Shown piece by piece: positions 1-8,733 of a stretch of 64,000 nucleotides of DNA. Position 1 is the first letter of the stretch. Each line of letters begins with the position of its first letter. Under the pieces are notes generated by a model. The model saw only the letters and a program-made list of their open reading frames with translations. It was not told the DNA's origin and ran no database searches. Position numbers and translations under genes: made by a program. Origin of the DNA: JABDQW01 sp942492025 (GTDB taxonomy: Bacteria; Pseudomonadota; Gammaproteobacteria; SZUA-229); the NCBI GenBank assembly GCA_942492025.1, contig CALODJ010000008.1, positions 186,001 to 250,000 of the forward strand. Reading direction: 5' to 3'.

Positions 1-916
1 AAATCACGCCATCGAAGGGGCGAATACGGATGACATCGCCCATTTCCATAGCACTGACATCACACTCAATCGGCAAAGCCCCCGAATCCTCTGCCGTGTT
101 GAAGAAAATCGGTGCAATTTTACCCCCAAGAACAACGCCGCCTTCGCGTTTGTTGGGTACATAGGGTATATCCGTGCCCATGTGCCACAATACGGAGTTA
201 ATCGCAGATTTTCGCGAAGAGCCTGTCCCCACCACATCACCCACATAGGCAATCGGATAGCCTTTCTTCTTCAGCTGTTCCAGTGTTTCCAGCGGCTGAT
301 CCATTTTGTTGATCAACATGGACTTGGCATGAAGCGGGATGTCCGGCCTGCTCCATGCTTCAGTTGCGGGTGAAAGGTCATCGGTATTCGTTTCACCCGG
401 CACTTTGAATACAGTCACGCTAAGCTCTGCACTCAGTTCCGGCAGTGCAGTAAACCACTCTGCGTCGGCCCAGGAACGGAGTATACGTGCGGCATGTGCA
501 TTTTTGTCGACTTTATCTGCAATGTCGTGGAAAGCATCGTAAATCAGACGGGTGTGTGATAATGCCGTTGCTGCAGCATGGGCTGTTACATCATCATCGA
601 GTAGCTCGATCAGCGGCTGAATGTTATAGCCACCGAGCATGGTCCCGAGCAGCTCAGTCGCACGTATGCGATCAATCAGCCTGCATTCAACATTTCCCCT
701 GGCGATGTCCGCCAGGAATGCGGCCTTGACATAAGCGGCCTGATCAACACCGGGTGGAACTCGGTGCACCAGTAAATGAAGTAAGGCCTTGTCCTCACCG
801 GCGGGTGGATTCTTGATCAATTCGACCAGATCAGCGACTTGCTTGGCGTCGAGTGGCAGCGGCGGTAGGCCGTCTGCAGCCCTTTCATCTACATGTTTTC
901 GATAAGCCTCAAGCAC
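1..916 (-). CDS. acnB: Aconitate hydratase B, N-terminal part (gene runs off the window)
   Basis: This is the amino-terminal ~305 residues of AcnB, the TCA-cycle enzyme that isomerises citrate and isocitrate through a 4Fe-4S cluster. The protein opens VLEAYRKHVDERAADGLPPL and continues through KNPPAGED, HRVPPGVDQAAYVKA, LGTMLGGYNI, WADAEWF, TVFKVPGETNTDDLSPA, YVGDVVGTGSSRKSA and LGGKIAPIFFNTAEDSGALP. These match the HEAT-like domain 1 and the following swivel domain of E. coli AcnB, with the same spacing as far as can be read. The start is the GTG at 914-916, which aligns with residue 1 of the E. coli protein; no ATG fits. The iron-sulfur ligands lie beyond the window edge. It follows iscR-iscU on the same strand, but a hairpin at 999-1021 separates them, so it probably has its own promoter. 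Confidence 0.97.
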   Translation of the reverse strand, partial: MLEAYRKHVDERAADGLPPLPLDAKQVADLVELIKNPPAGEDKALLHLLVHRVPPGVDQAAYVKAAFLADIARGNVECRLIDRIRATELLGTMLGGYNIQPLIELLDDDVTAHAAATALSHTRLIYDAFHDIADKVDKNAHAARILRSWADAEWFTALPELSAELSVTVFKVPGETNTDDLSPATEAWSRPDIPLHAKSMLINKMDQPLETLEQLKKKGYPIAYVGDVVGTGSSRKSAINSVLWHMGTDIPYVPNKREGGVVLGGKIAPIFFNTAEDSGALPIECDVSAMEMGDVIRIRPFDGVI

Positions 917-998
917 GGGTTTTCCTCGGTTGATGGGGATAAAGAGAAAGTATTATAACGATTGCTGACAGTGCACACAAAGCTGACTGTGCACAGAA

Positions 999-1021
999 CA
1001 AAGCCCGCTGAGCGGGCTTTG
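999..1021 (-). terminator. Hairpin terminator after iscU
   Basis: An almost perfect palindrome CAAAGCCCGCT / AGCGGGCTTTG lies 33 bases after the iscU stop. The AAAGCCCGC/GCGGGCTTT stem is GC-rich at its core and ends in A-T pairs on both sides, so it could stop transcription from either direction. It would end the short iscR-iscU transcript before acnB. Confidence 0.7.
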
Positions 1022-1054
1022 TTTAGCAGTGCGGATGATGCAAAGATCTAGAAT

Positions 1055-1435
1055 CTAATCATGCTTGGCTTTGAAATCTTCGATCGCAGCCTGAATGGCG
1101 TCTTCTGCGAGCACCGAACAGTGAATCTTTACCGGCGGCAATGCCAGCTCCTCAGCGATGTCAGTGTTCTTGATTGCTTTAGCTTCGTCGAGCGATTTAC
1201 CTTTGACCCATTCAGTCAACAATGAGCTGGACGCGATAGCACTACCACAACCATAGGTCTTGAATACGGCGTCTTCGATAATACCGTTATCGCTGACCTT
1301 GATTTGCAGCCTCATGACGTCGCCGCAAGCAGGCGCGCCTACCATCCCCGTCCCTACATTGGCTTCATCCTTGTTGAATGAACCGACGTTGCGCGGATTT
1401 TCATAATGGTCGAGAACTTTTTCACTGTATGCCAT
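1055..1435 (-). CDS. iscU: Iron-sulfur cluster scaffold protein IscU
   Basis: This 126-residue protein is the scaffold on which IscS-derived sulfide and iron are assembled into 2Fe-2S clusters. All key residues are present: C37 and D39 in GAPACGDV, C63 in KTYGCGSA, and C106 in KIHCSVLAEDA. The LPPVK motif (residues 99-103) that the Hsp70 HscA recognises in E. coli is intact. Length and sequence match the family from end to end. The gene lies 12 bases after iscR in the same direction. In most gammaproteobacteria iscS sits between these two genes, and iscA, hscBA and fdx follow; none of those is here, so the desulfurase and release chaperones must be encoded elsewhere. Confidence 0.97.
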   Translation of the reverse strand: MAYSEKVLDHYENPRNVGSFNKDEANVGTGMVGAPACGDVMRLQIKVSDNGIIEDAVFKTYGCGSAIASSSLLTEWVKGKSLDEAKAIKNTDIAEELALPPVKIHCSVLAEDAIQAAIEDFKAKHD

Positions 1436-1447
1436 GACCGAGTGCCT

Positions 1448-1942
1448 CTAGAGTATACCTTGGGATATTGCTTCAGCCTGACGTCTGGCCAGGATAAAAC
1501 GTCCGTTCATCTTGTCACGTTGCAATGACAGCTCGGGTATACCGGGCCTGTCAACAAACTGCGACAGGGTAATATTATCGAGGAATTCATAGAGCCTGTT
1601 GCTCAGCTCAGTCCAGAGCTCATGGGTCAAGCAGGCATGGCCATTGTCACAGTCGGCCTTACCGCCGCAGCGAGTTACGTCCACGCTTTCATCCACAGCG
1701 CTGATAATTTCACCGATGCTTATTTCTTTTGCGGGGCGAGCCAGTCTATAACCACCCCCCGGACCACGCACCCCTTTAACTAGGCCACTTTTGCGTAACT
1801 TGGCAAATAGCTGTTCCAGGTAAGACAGTGATATTCCCTGACACTGCGAAATATCGGCCAGTGTAACTGGCCCAGCCTTGTCGTGGATAGCAAGATCCAG
1901 CATGGCGGTAACACTATAACGCCCTTTTGTTGACAGTCTCAT
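1448..1942 (-). CDS. iscR: Iron-sulfur-responsive transcriptional regulator IscR
   Basis: A 164-residue Rrf2-family repressor. The N-terminal winged helix-turn-helix (MRLSTKGRYSVTAMLDLA, then GISLSYLEQLFAKLRKSGLV and the wing VRGPGGGYRLA) contacts DNA, and C92, C98 and C104 in RCGGKADCDNGHACLTH, with H107, form the 2Fe-2S site. In E. coli the cluster-bound form represses isc and the apo form activates suf. The C-terminal ~25 residues (after FVDRPGIPELS) are unlike the E. coli tail, which is variable in the family. The gene starts the short iscR-iscU operon, and the promoter carries good matches to the type 1 IscR site, so autoregulation is likely. Confidence 0.96.
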   Translation of the reverse strand: MRLSTKGRYSVTAMLDLAIHDKAGPVTLADISQCQGISLSYLEQLFAKLRKSGLVKGVRGPGGGYRLARPAKEISIGEIISAVDESVDVTRCGGKADCDNGHACLTHELWTELSNRLYEFLDNITLSQFVDRPGIPELSLQRDKMNGRFILARRQAEAISQGIL

Positions 1943-1954
1943 GATACACCTCGT

Positions 1955-2013
1955 AATTCCTGAGTAAAATAGTAGGGTTTAGTCTACAAATACCTACTAA
2001 ATTGGTCAAGTAT
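1955..2013 (-). promoter_or_regulatory. isc promoter with two IscR type 1 sites
   Basis: On the minus strand a -35 box TTGACC (2004-2009) and a -10 box TAGACT (1981-1986) are separated by 17 bases. A 24 bp sequence at 1990-2013 has the ATA..TTGAC....TAGTAGGTAT layout of the type 1 IscR consensus and overlaps the -35 box and spacer. A second copy, CCCTACTATTTTACTCAGG (within 1955-1979), covers the region just downstream of the -10 box. This double-site arrangement is that of the autoregulated E. coli isc promoter. Confidence 0.75.
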
Positions 2014-2165
2014 TATCTGGAAAAGTTTCATCATTTCATGAGCAGCTTCAACTGACCTTCCCGGCTCAGGCCGGAAATGTGGCCAGAACCGCGATCAGCA
2101 GCGGAGTGAGCGCAGAGCAGCGTGAGCAATATCCTTATGTTATACAAATACTTACAAATTTTCCA

Positions 2166-3761
2166 TCAATACAGGGAGGCCTTTGCCAGCTCTCGGGTGT
2201 ACGCTTGTTTCGGGTTGTCGAATACCTCCTCGACCGGGCCGGCTTCCACTATTTTTCCATTGCGCATGACGATAACTCGGTGTGACATCGCGCGAACAAC
2301 ACGCAGATCATGACTGATAAACAGATAGCTGAGTTGATGTTTGACCTGCAGTTCGGAAAGCAGACTCAGCACCTGTTTCTGCACTGAAACGTCCAGCGCA
2401 CTGGTCGGCTCATCCAGTAGAATCACATCCGGTTCCAGCACCAGGGTGCGTGCCACGGCAATGCGCTGGCGTTGCCCGCCGGAAAACTCGTGCGGATAAC
2501 GCCATAATGCACCCTCATCCAGGCCCACTTCCTTCAGTATATTGATAATACGTACATCGCGTTGCGTTCGAGTCAACTCTGGAAAATGCAGCTTCAGTCC
2601 TTCCTCGACGATCTGCTCGACGGTCATTCGTGGCGACAGCGAAGAAAACGGATCCTGAAAGACTATCTGGAAAAATCGCCGTAGCGGGCGCATTTGTTTT
2701 TCACGATAGTCCGATATCGTTTGGTCATGAAAACGGATCTGCCCGGTAGAATCGACCATCCGTAATAACGCCATCCCCAGCGTGGTTTTACCCGATCCTG
2801 ATTCACCAACAATTCCGAGTGTTTCTCCCAGCCTGAGCTCGATATCGATATCATCAACGGCTTTGACCTCGCTCACCTTGCGTTTGAAGAAGCCTGATCG
2901 AACCGGAAAAGACACGCGAACACCCTCAGCTTTGATCACAGTCTGGTTCGTAGGTACGATCTCGGTGATACGTGTTTCGGGTTCACTATCGAGTAAATAT
3001 TGCGTGTACTTGTGTCGGGGATTTTCAAACAGCGCAGATGAAGACGCCTGTTCGACGATCCTGCCATCATGCATAACGCAGACACGATCGGCAAAACGTC
3101 GTACCAGATGAAGATCATGCGTGATCAGCAACACTGACATGCCCGTTTCATTCTGCAGATCTTTCAACAAGTCGAGAATCTGCTGCTGTACAGTTACATC
3201 AAGAGCCGTTGTGGGTTCATCAGCAATCAGCAGTACAGGATCACAGGCCAGCGCCATCGCGATCATCACGCGTTGGCGCTGGCCACCAGACAACGTATGG
3301 GGGAAAGCATCCACCTTGTGTTGTGGATCCCTGATACCCACCCTGTCGAGCAACTCAATGGCGAGTTTTCTAGCACTCATCTGGCTCATGTTCTTGTGCA
3401 ACTTCAGGGTTTCCTGAATCTGTGCACCCACAGGGTAAACCGGGTTTAATGATGTCATCGGCTCCTGGAAAATCATGGAAATATCCTGGCCGCGCAGCCG
3501 TCTCATCTCGGCCTCACTGGCAAGCATCAGGTTCTTATTGTTGTAGATAATCCTGCCATCCGGATAATCAACCTGTCTCTCGTCATGAAGTTTCAACAAC
3601 GATAAGGCGGTGACCGATTTGCCTGAACCCGATTCACCCACGATCGCCACGTTTTCCGATTTATGGATATCGAAACTGACACCGCGCACAGCCTCGATAT
3701 TGCCGCCCTGTGTTTTAAAGGTGACCTTGAGGTTGTTGATTTCAATGAGTCTGGCAGGCAT
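2166..3761 (-). CDS. yejF: Peptide/microcin C ABC importer, duplicated ATP-binding protein YejF
   Basis: A 531-residue protein with two complete ABC ATPase domains in one chain, as in E. coli YejF (529 residues). Half one has Walker A GESGSGKS, signature LSGGQRQR and Walker B LLIADEPT; half two has GESGSGKT, FSGGQRQR and VILLDEPT. It powers uptake of oligopeptide-like compounds (microcin C in E. coli) through YejB/YejE. The start is taken at the ATG at 3759-3761 (MPARLIEINNLKV), one base after the yejE stop, rather than 45 bases upstream inside yejE. It is the last gene of yejABEF and overlaps nothing downstream. Confidence 0.95.
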   Translation of the reverse strand: MPARLIEINNLKVTFKTQGGNIEAVRGVSFDIHKSENVAIVGESGSGKSVTALSLLKLHDERQVDYPDGRIIYNNKNLMLASEAEMRRLRGQDISMIFQEPMTSLNPVYPVGAQIQETLKLHKNMSQMSARKLAIELLDRVGIRDPQHKVDAFPHTLSGGQRQRVMIAMALACDPVLLIADEPTTALDVTVQQQILDLLKDLQNETGMSVLLITHDLHLVRRFADRVCVMHDGRIVEQASSSALFENPRHKYTQYLLDSEPETRITEIVPTNQTVIKAEGVRVSFPVRSGFFKRKVSEVKAVDDIDIELRLGETLGIVGESGSGKTTLGMALLRMVDSTGQIRFHDQTISDYREKQMRPLRRFFQIVFQDPFSSLSPRMTVEQIVEEGLKLHFPELTRTQRDVRIINILKEVGLDEGALWRYPHEFSGGQRQRIAVARTLVLEPDVILLDEPTSALDVSVQKQVLSLLSELQVKHQLSYLFISHDLRVVRAMSHRVIVMRNGKIVEAGPVEEVFDNPKQAYTRELAKASLY

Positions 3762-3762
3762 G

Positions 3763-4812
3763 CTAACGTTTCCTCGTATCCATTGCTTCACGCAATGCCT
3801 CACCAATAAAAATCAGCAACATCAGAGTACCGACCAGTACGATAAAAGTACCCAGGGACAGCCACCAGGCTTCAATGTTTTCCTTGCCCTGAGACAGCAG
3901 TTCGCCCAGACTGGGTGTCGTTGGCGGCACACCCAAGCCCAGAAAATCCAGACTGGTCAATGCCAGGATTGAACCGCTGATACGAAAAGGCAAAAAGGTG
4001 ATGACCGGTGTCATACTGTTCGGCAGCAAATGACGCCGCATAATGGCGGCGTCCGACAATCCCATTGCACGGGCTGAGCGCACATAATCCATATTACGAC
4101 CGCGCAGAAATTCCGCGCGAACGTAATCCGACAGGCCCATCCAGCCAAACATCGACAGCAAGATAATCAGCAACCAGACGCTGGGTTGAAAGATCGATGC
4201 AAAAATGATCAACAGGTACAGTTCCGGCATCGAAGACCAGACTTCGATCAGTCGCTGCATAAACAGGTCCAGTCTGCCAGAAAAATAGCCCTGTACCGCA
4301 CCTGTCAGAATACCGATCACCACGCCAATCGCTGTAAGTACGAAGGCGAACAACACCGAAAGCCTGAAGCCATACACCAGCCGGGCCAGAACATCCCGGC
4401 CCCTGTCATCTGTGCCCAGCAGATTATAAGACGATGGTGGCGCCGGATTAGGTAGGTCCGATGCAAAATTAATGGTGTCAAAACTGAATCGAACCAGTGG
4501 ATCAATGACCCAGTTGTCACCCGCCGTGATCAAATCACGCACATACTGATCCGAGTAATCCGCTTCAGTCTCGAAATCACCACCAAAAGCAGTCTCCGGG
4601 TAGGCCATTAGAAATGGAAAAAACAACTCCCCCTGATAGCTGACAACCAGCGGCTTGTCATTGAACAAGACCTCGGCAAACAGGCTGAGTACGAACAGTA
4701 TTGTGAACAGCCACAAACTGACATAACCGCGCCGGTTTGACCTGAAGCGTAACCAGGACCGTCGTCCCGGCGACAGGTGCACATTGTTCGAAGTGGTTAC
4801 GCTATTACTCAT
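3763..4812 (-). CDS. yejE: Peptide ABC importer, inner-membrane permease YejE
   Basis: A 349-residue binding-protein-dependent permease of the OppC/DppC type. An N-terminal segment (LRFRSNRRGYVSLWLF) leads into a first membrane helix, a long periplasmic loop follows, and the five-helix core ends with the EAA loop (ARAMGLSDAAIMRRHLLPNS) that docks on the ATPase. LLGTDDRGRDVLARLVYG is typical of OppC-like subunits. It lies 9 bases after yejB and one base before yejF. Confidence 0.95.
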   Translation of the reverse strand: MSNSVTTSNNVHLSPGRRSWLRFRSNRRGYVSLWLFTILFVLSLFAEVLFNDKPLVVSYQGELFFPFLMAYPETAFGGDFETEADYSDQYVRDLITAGDNWVIDPLVRFSFDTINFASDLPNPAPPSSYNLLGTDDRGRDVLARLVYGFRLSVLFAFVLTAIGVVIGILTGAVQGYFSGRLDLFMQRLIEVWSSMPELYLLIIFASIFQPSVWLLIILLSMFGWMGLSDYVRAEFLRGRNMDYVRSARAMGLSDAAIMRRHLLPNSMTPVITFLPFRISGSILALTSLDFLGLGVPPTTPSLGELLSQGKENIEAWWLSLGTFIVLVGTLMLLIFIGEALREAMDTRKR

Positions 4813-4821
4813 TTGCAGTCA

Positions 4822-5871
4822 CTAATCGACTGATCCGAAATGGATGCGTGGATCGATAATCACATAGCTGATGTCGGCCAACAGTTTTGCAAACAGCCCT
4901 AGCAGGGTGAACAAATACAGTGTACCCAGCACGACGGGATAATCACGCTTCAAAACGGACTCATAGGACAACAGGCCAAGTCCGTCGAGTGAAAAAATCG
5001 TTTCGATCAGCAGACTGCCGGTAAAAAATGCACCGATGAACGCCGCGGGAAATCCTGTGACCAGGGGAATGATTGCATTTCGAAAGACATGCCGATAAAG
5101 CACGTTGTTCTCACTAACGCCCTTGGCTCTGGCGGTAAGCACATATTGTTTACGAATCTCTTCGATAAAGCTGTTCTTGGTGAGCATTGTCATGATCGCA
5201 AAACTGCCGATCACGGAAGCGATAATAGGCAATACCATATGCCATAAGTAGTCAAGAATCTTGTCATACCAGGAAAGTGTATGCCAGTCGTCCGATACCA
5301 GTCCACGCAAAGGGAAGATATCCAGGAAACTGCCGCCCCCAAACAGCACCAGCATGGTGATGCCAAGCACGAAACCGGGTATCGAATAACCGATCAGGAC
5401 AAGGGTACTGGTCGTGACATCAAATACACTGCCATCCCTAACCGCTTTGGCAACACCGAGCGGTATACAGGTGAGGTAGACAATAAAGAACGTCCACATG
5501 CCGAGACTGATCGAAACAGGAAGCTTGTCGATAATCAGTTCCATGACCGAACGATTATGGAAATAACTTTCTCCAAGATTAAAGGTCAGGTAGTTCTTCA
5601 TCATGGCAAAAAAGCGTTGATGCACAGGTTGGTCGAAACCGTATAGCGCCCTGATCTCCGCCACATGCTCGGGATCGAGACCATGAGCTCCACGATACAG
5701 ACCTCTGGCACCGGTGCTGGCTTCACCCTGCTCCGACCGCCCTTCAAGCTGGCTGACGAGTTGCTCGACCGGGCCACCTGGCACGAATTGCGTTACCAGG
5801 AAAGTAATCAGCATGACGCCGAACAAGGTCGGTATCATCAACAGCAGCCGTTTGGAGATATACGCTAGCAT
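4822..5871 (-). CDS. yejB: Peptide ABC importer, inner-membrane permease YejB
   Basis: A 349-residue OppB/DppB-type permease. The first helix (LLLMIPTLFGVMLITFLVTQF) is followed by a periplasmic region with VPGGPVEQLVSQLEG, characteristic of YejB, and then the core helices with the EAA loop (TARAKGVSENNVLYRHVFRN). It pairs with YejE to form the channel. Spacing to yejA is 9 bases and to yejE 9 bases, so all four genes are one operon. Confidence 0.95.
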   Translation of the reverse strand: MLAYISKRLLLMIPTLFGVMLITFLVTQFVPGGPVEQLVSQLEGRSEQGEASTGARGLYRGAHGLDPEHVAEIRALYGFDQPVHQRFFAMMKNYLTFNLGESYFHNRSVMELIIDKLPVSISLGMWTFFIVYLTCIPLGVAKAVRDGSVFDVTTSTLVLIGYSIPGFVLGITMLVLFGGGSFLDIFPLRGLVSDDWHTLSWYDKILDYLWHMVLPIIASVIGSFAIMTMLTKNSFIEEIRKQYVLTARAKGVSENNVLYRHVFRNAIIPLVTGFPAAFIGAFFTGSLLIETIFSLDGLGLLSYESVLKRDYPVVLGTLYLFTLLGLFAKLLADISYVIIDPRIHFGSVD

Positions 5872-5880
5872 TGACCGAGT

Positions 5881-7683
5881 TTACTCTTTAATCGACCATG
5901 TCTTCAGCATCCATGACACGGGTTCATAATACAGCGGCAGTGTTTCTGGCATCTCAAATCGATCGCGATAGGCGATCCGGTGTGTATCGATATACCAGTT
6001 CGGTACGACGTACTCACCGTGCAGCAATACCCGGTCGAGCGCATGTGACGCGGTAATGAGCGCTTGGCGATCTTCTGCGTTGATGATAGTCTCGATCAGG
6101 GCATCAACAACGGGATCAGCTATACCCGCAAGATTTCGAGAACCCGCAATATCGGCAGACTGCGAATGAAACATGTTCAACAACTCATTTCCAGGCGACA
6201 CCGATTGTGGAAAGCTGGTAACGACCATATCAAACTCAAATGAGTCCAGCCTGCGCTTGTACAGTGAGTCATCGACGGTACGGTATTTCATATCGATGCC
6301 CAACTTTTTCAGGTTATGCGTAAAAGGCGCAAAAATCCGACTAAAGCCTTTCTGCACCAGCAACACATCGACAACGAATGGTTCCCCCTGCTCATTTTTC
6401 AGCACACCGTCCTGCACCGTCCAGCCTGCCTGAGCCAGCAGATCACGAGCCTGTTTGAGATTATCTCTCAACGAGGTTTTGGCGTGCGTCGTCGGTGGAT
6501 GCCACGCCTCTTCAAACACCGATGCCGGTAACAGATCACGGTATTCATCGAGTAATTCGAGCTCCCTTCCCTGCGGCAGCCCGCTTGATGCCAGTTCGCT
6601 GTTACTGAAGTAGCTGTAACAGCGCTCATATTGCCGATAAAAAAGCTGATTGTTGGCCCATTCAAAATCAAATGCAAGCGTCAACGCCTTGCGAACACGT
6701 ACATCCTTGAATTTTTCACGACGTAGATTGATGGCGAATCCTTGCATGCCGGCGTTATTACTGTGGGAAAGCTCTGTTTTCAGTATTTCTCCGGAATCGT
6801 ATTGGGGACCCACATGTGAACGCGCCCAGCGCTTGGAATAGTTTTCATAGAAAAAATCAAATTCACCCGCCTTGAAGGCCTCATGGGCAATGGTCGAATC
6901 CTTGTAATACTTGTAGGTAATAGTATTGAAATTATACATACCCTTGCGTACCGGCAGGTCCTTTGCCCAGTAATCCGGATTCCTGCGAAAACGGATGAAT
7001 CGACCGCGTTCGTAATCATCGATCAGGTAAGGGCCCGTGCTGATGGGTCGCACATCATCAACCTTGTCGAATGGCCTTGAACCTAACCACTCCTTCGAAA
7101 AAATCGGTATGTCACCCGCAATCATATGCAGCTCACGGTTCCTGTTTTTAAAATTGAAACGCACTGTCAGCTCATCAATGATTTCAGCAGATTCTATATC
7201 TCCGTAATAGACCCTGAATTGTGGATGGGCGGCCTTGCTCATCAATGTGTCAAAGGAGAATTTCACATCTTCGGCAGTGACTGGCCTGCCATTTGAAAAT
7301 CGCGCCGCCGGATTGATATGGAAGGTAACAGAGAGTTCATCATCGGCCAGATAGAAATCGTCCGCTATCAGGCCGTACATAGTGAAGGGCTCATCCAGAC
7401 TTTTTTCCAGCAAACTTTCGAATACCAGGATACCGAGTCCCTGAGCTGACAAGCCCTTGAGCAAATACGGGTTCAGACTGTCGAAGGTTCCCAGACCTGA
7501 AAGAGTGATCTCACCGCCTTTTTCAGCATTCGGTGAAACATAATCAAAATGTGTGAAATCAGCAGGATATTTTGGCTCATAGCCCATACCCATTGCAGGC
7601 ACGGCATGAGTTACGCTTGCCTGACCTAGCGCCAGACAACTGAAATAAAGTGTGTGTAATAAAAAGCGTAACCAGCGCTGCAT
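5881..7683 (-). CDS. yejA: Peptide ABC importer, periplasmic binding protein YejA
   Basis: A 600-residue family 5 solute-binding protein (E. coli YejA is about 604). It has a Sec signal peptide (hydrophobic LLHTLYFSCLALG, cleavage probably after THA near residue 28). The mature part carries the usual features, including GTFDSLNPYLLKG, NPAARFSNGRPVTAEDVKFS, GPYLIDDYERGRFIRFRRNP and FAINLRREKFKDVRVRKAL. It captures oligopeptides for YejBEF. It is the first gene of the operon and is divergent from fabI across 86 bases that must hold both promoters. Confidence 0.95.
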   Translation of the reverse strand: MQRWLRFLLHTLYFSCLALGQASVTHAVPAMGMGYEPKYPADFTHFDYVSPNAEKGGEITLSGLGTFDSLNPYLLKGLSAQGLGILVFESLLEKSLDEPFTMYGLIADDFYLADDELSVTFHINPAARFSNGRPVTAEDVKFSFDTLMSKAAHPQFRVYYGDIESAEIIDELTVRFNFKNRNRELHMIAGDIPIFSKEWLGSRPFDKVDDVRPISTGPYLIDDYERGRFIRFRRNPDYWAKDLPVRKGMYNFNTITYKYYKDSTIAHEAFKAGEFDFFYENYSKRWARSHVGPQYDSGEILKTELSHSNNAGMQGFAINLRREKFKDVRVRKALTLAFDFEWANNQLFYRQYERCYSYFSNSELASSGLPQGRELELLDEYRDLLPASVFEEAWHPPTTHAKTSLRDNLKQARDLLAQAGWTVQDGVLKNEQGEPFVVDVLLVQKGFSRIFAPFTHNLKKLGIDMKYRTVDDSLYKRRLDSFEFDMVVTSFPQSVSPGNELLNMFHSQSADIAGSRNLAGIADPVVDALIETIINAEDRQALITASHALDRVLLHGEYVVPNWYIDTHRIAYRDRFEMPETLPLYYEPVSWMLKTWSIKE

Positions 7684-7769
7684 TAGTTTAGTGTTGCTTT
7701 TATCTGTATAATCCGCCTAACATTAGGCCGCATAAGTTTACAGCACTTTTTACTGGGGGAGTAACTGAT

Positions 7770-8567
7770 ATGGGCTTTATGAGTGGCAAGCGCGCACTTA
7801 TATTCGGAGTAGCGAGTAATCGATCAATTGCCTGGGGCATCGCCAAAGCCATGCACCGCGAGGGCGCCGACCTGGCATTCACCTACATGGGCGAACGCCT
7901 GCGTGAGCGTGTTGAGAAACTTGCTGGCGAATGCGATTCAGATATCGTGCTACCATGCGACGTTGAAAATGACGATCAGATCGAAGCCGTGTTCGAACAC
8001 CTGGATGATTTCTGGGAGTCGCTCGATATCATCATTCACTCTGTCGCATTTGCCCCGAAGGAGATGCTGGAGGGCGATTACCTCGATAATCTCAGTCGAG
8101 ACGGCTTTAATCAGGCACACGATATCAGCTCTTACTCACTCGCCGCGATTGCCAAGGCCGGCCGGCACATGATGCAAAATCGCCCAGACGCATCGATATT
8201 GACTCTCAGCTACCTGGGCGCCGTACGCGCTTTCCCTGGTTACAACGTGATGGGTCTGGCAAAAGCCAGCCTGGAAGCGAATGTACGTTATCTGGCGCAC
8301 TCACTGGGACCAGAAGGTATTCGAGTCAACGCGATCTCGGCTGGCCCGATCAAAACGCTCGCTGCCAAAGGTATTTCGGGCTTTAATAAAATACTTGAAC
8401 ACGTTGAACAAAGCGCTCCCTTGCACCGCAATGTGACTATCGAGGAAGTCGGCAATACCGCTGCTTTTCTTTGTTCGGATCTCGCCAGTGGCATTACTGG
8501 AGAAGTCGTCTATGTCGATGCAGGCTATCATACGGCCGGCCTGATGGGGAGCACGAAAGAGCAGTAG
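7770..8567 (+). CDS. fabI: Enoyl-[acyl-carrier-protein] reductase (NADH) FabI
   Basis: This 265-residue short-chain dehydrogenase catalyses the last step of each fatty-acid elongation round. The nucleotide-binding GVASNRSIAWGIA (residues 13-25) and the catalytic Y148, Y158 and K165 in LSYLGAVRAFPGYNVMGLAK correspond to Y146, Y156 and K163 of E. coli. C-terminal SAGPIKTLAAKGI and SGITGEVVYVDAG are also typical. Position 93, glycine in E. coli FabI (a site of triclosan-resistance changes), is alanine here (HSVAFAP), as in some other natural FabI proteins. The ATG is preceded by GGGGGAG at a 9-base distance. It stands alone, and a strong hairpin lies downstream. Confidence 0.97.
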   Translation: MGFMSGKRALIFGVASNRSIAWGIAKAMHREGADLAFTYMGERLRERVEKLAGECDSDIVLPCDVENDDQIEAVFEHLDDFWESLDIIIHSVAFAPKEMLEGDYLDNLSRDGFNQAHDISSYSLAAIAKAGRHMMQNRPDASILTLSYLGAVRAFPGYNVMGLAKASLEANVRYLAHSLGPEGIRVNAISAGPIKTLAAKGISGFNKILEHVEQSAPLHRNVTIEEVGNTAAFLCSDLASGITGEVVYVDAGYHTAGLMGSTKEQ

Positions 8568-8592
8568 TCTATTGATAATGACACAGCTATTA

Positions 8593-8673
8593 CCGCAGAG
8601 GCGCAGGCAACGTTGCATGATTTCGGAGCGACTTCAGTCGCGAACATCTGCAATTCGCGACTGAAATCGCTCC
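8593..8673. repeat. Composite palindromic intergenic repeat, copy 1
   Basis: CCGCAGAGGCGCAG (8593-8606) is followed by GGAGCGACTTCAGTCGCGAA (8625-8644), a 9-base loop, and TTCGCGACTGAAATCGCTCC (8654-8673), a 20 bp stem with one G-T pair. The same two modules in the same order recur at 45040-45163. In this position the hairpin could also end the fabI transcript. Confidence 0.75.
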
Positions 8674-8733
8674 TACATGTAATCAGAATTCTCGGCGGTT
8701 AAATTCCTCACGGATGGTCACTTACATTAGCCA

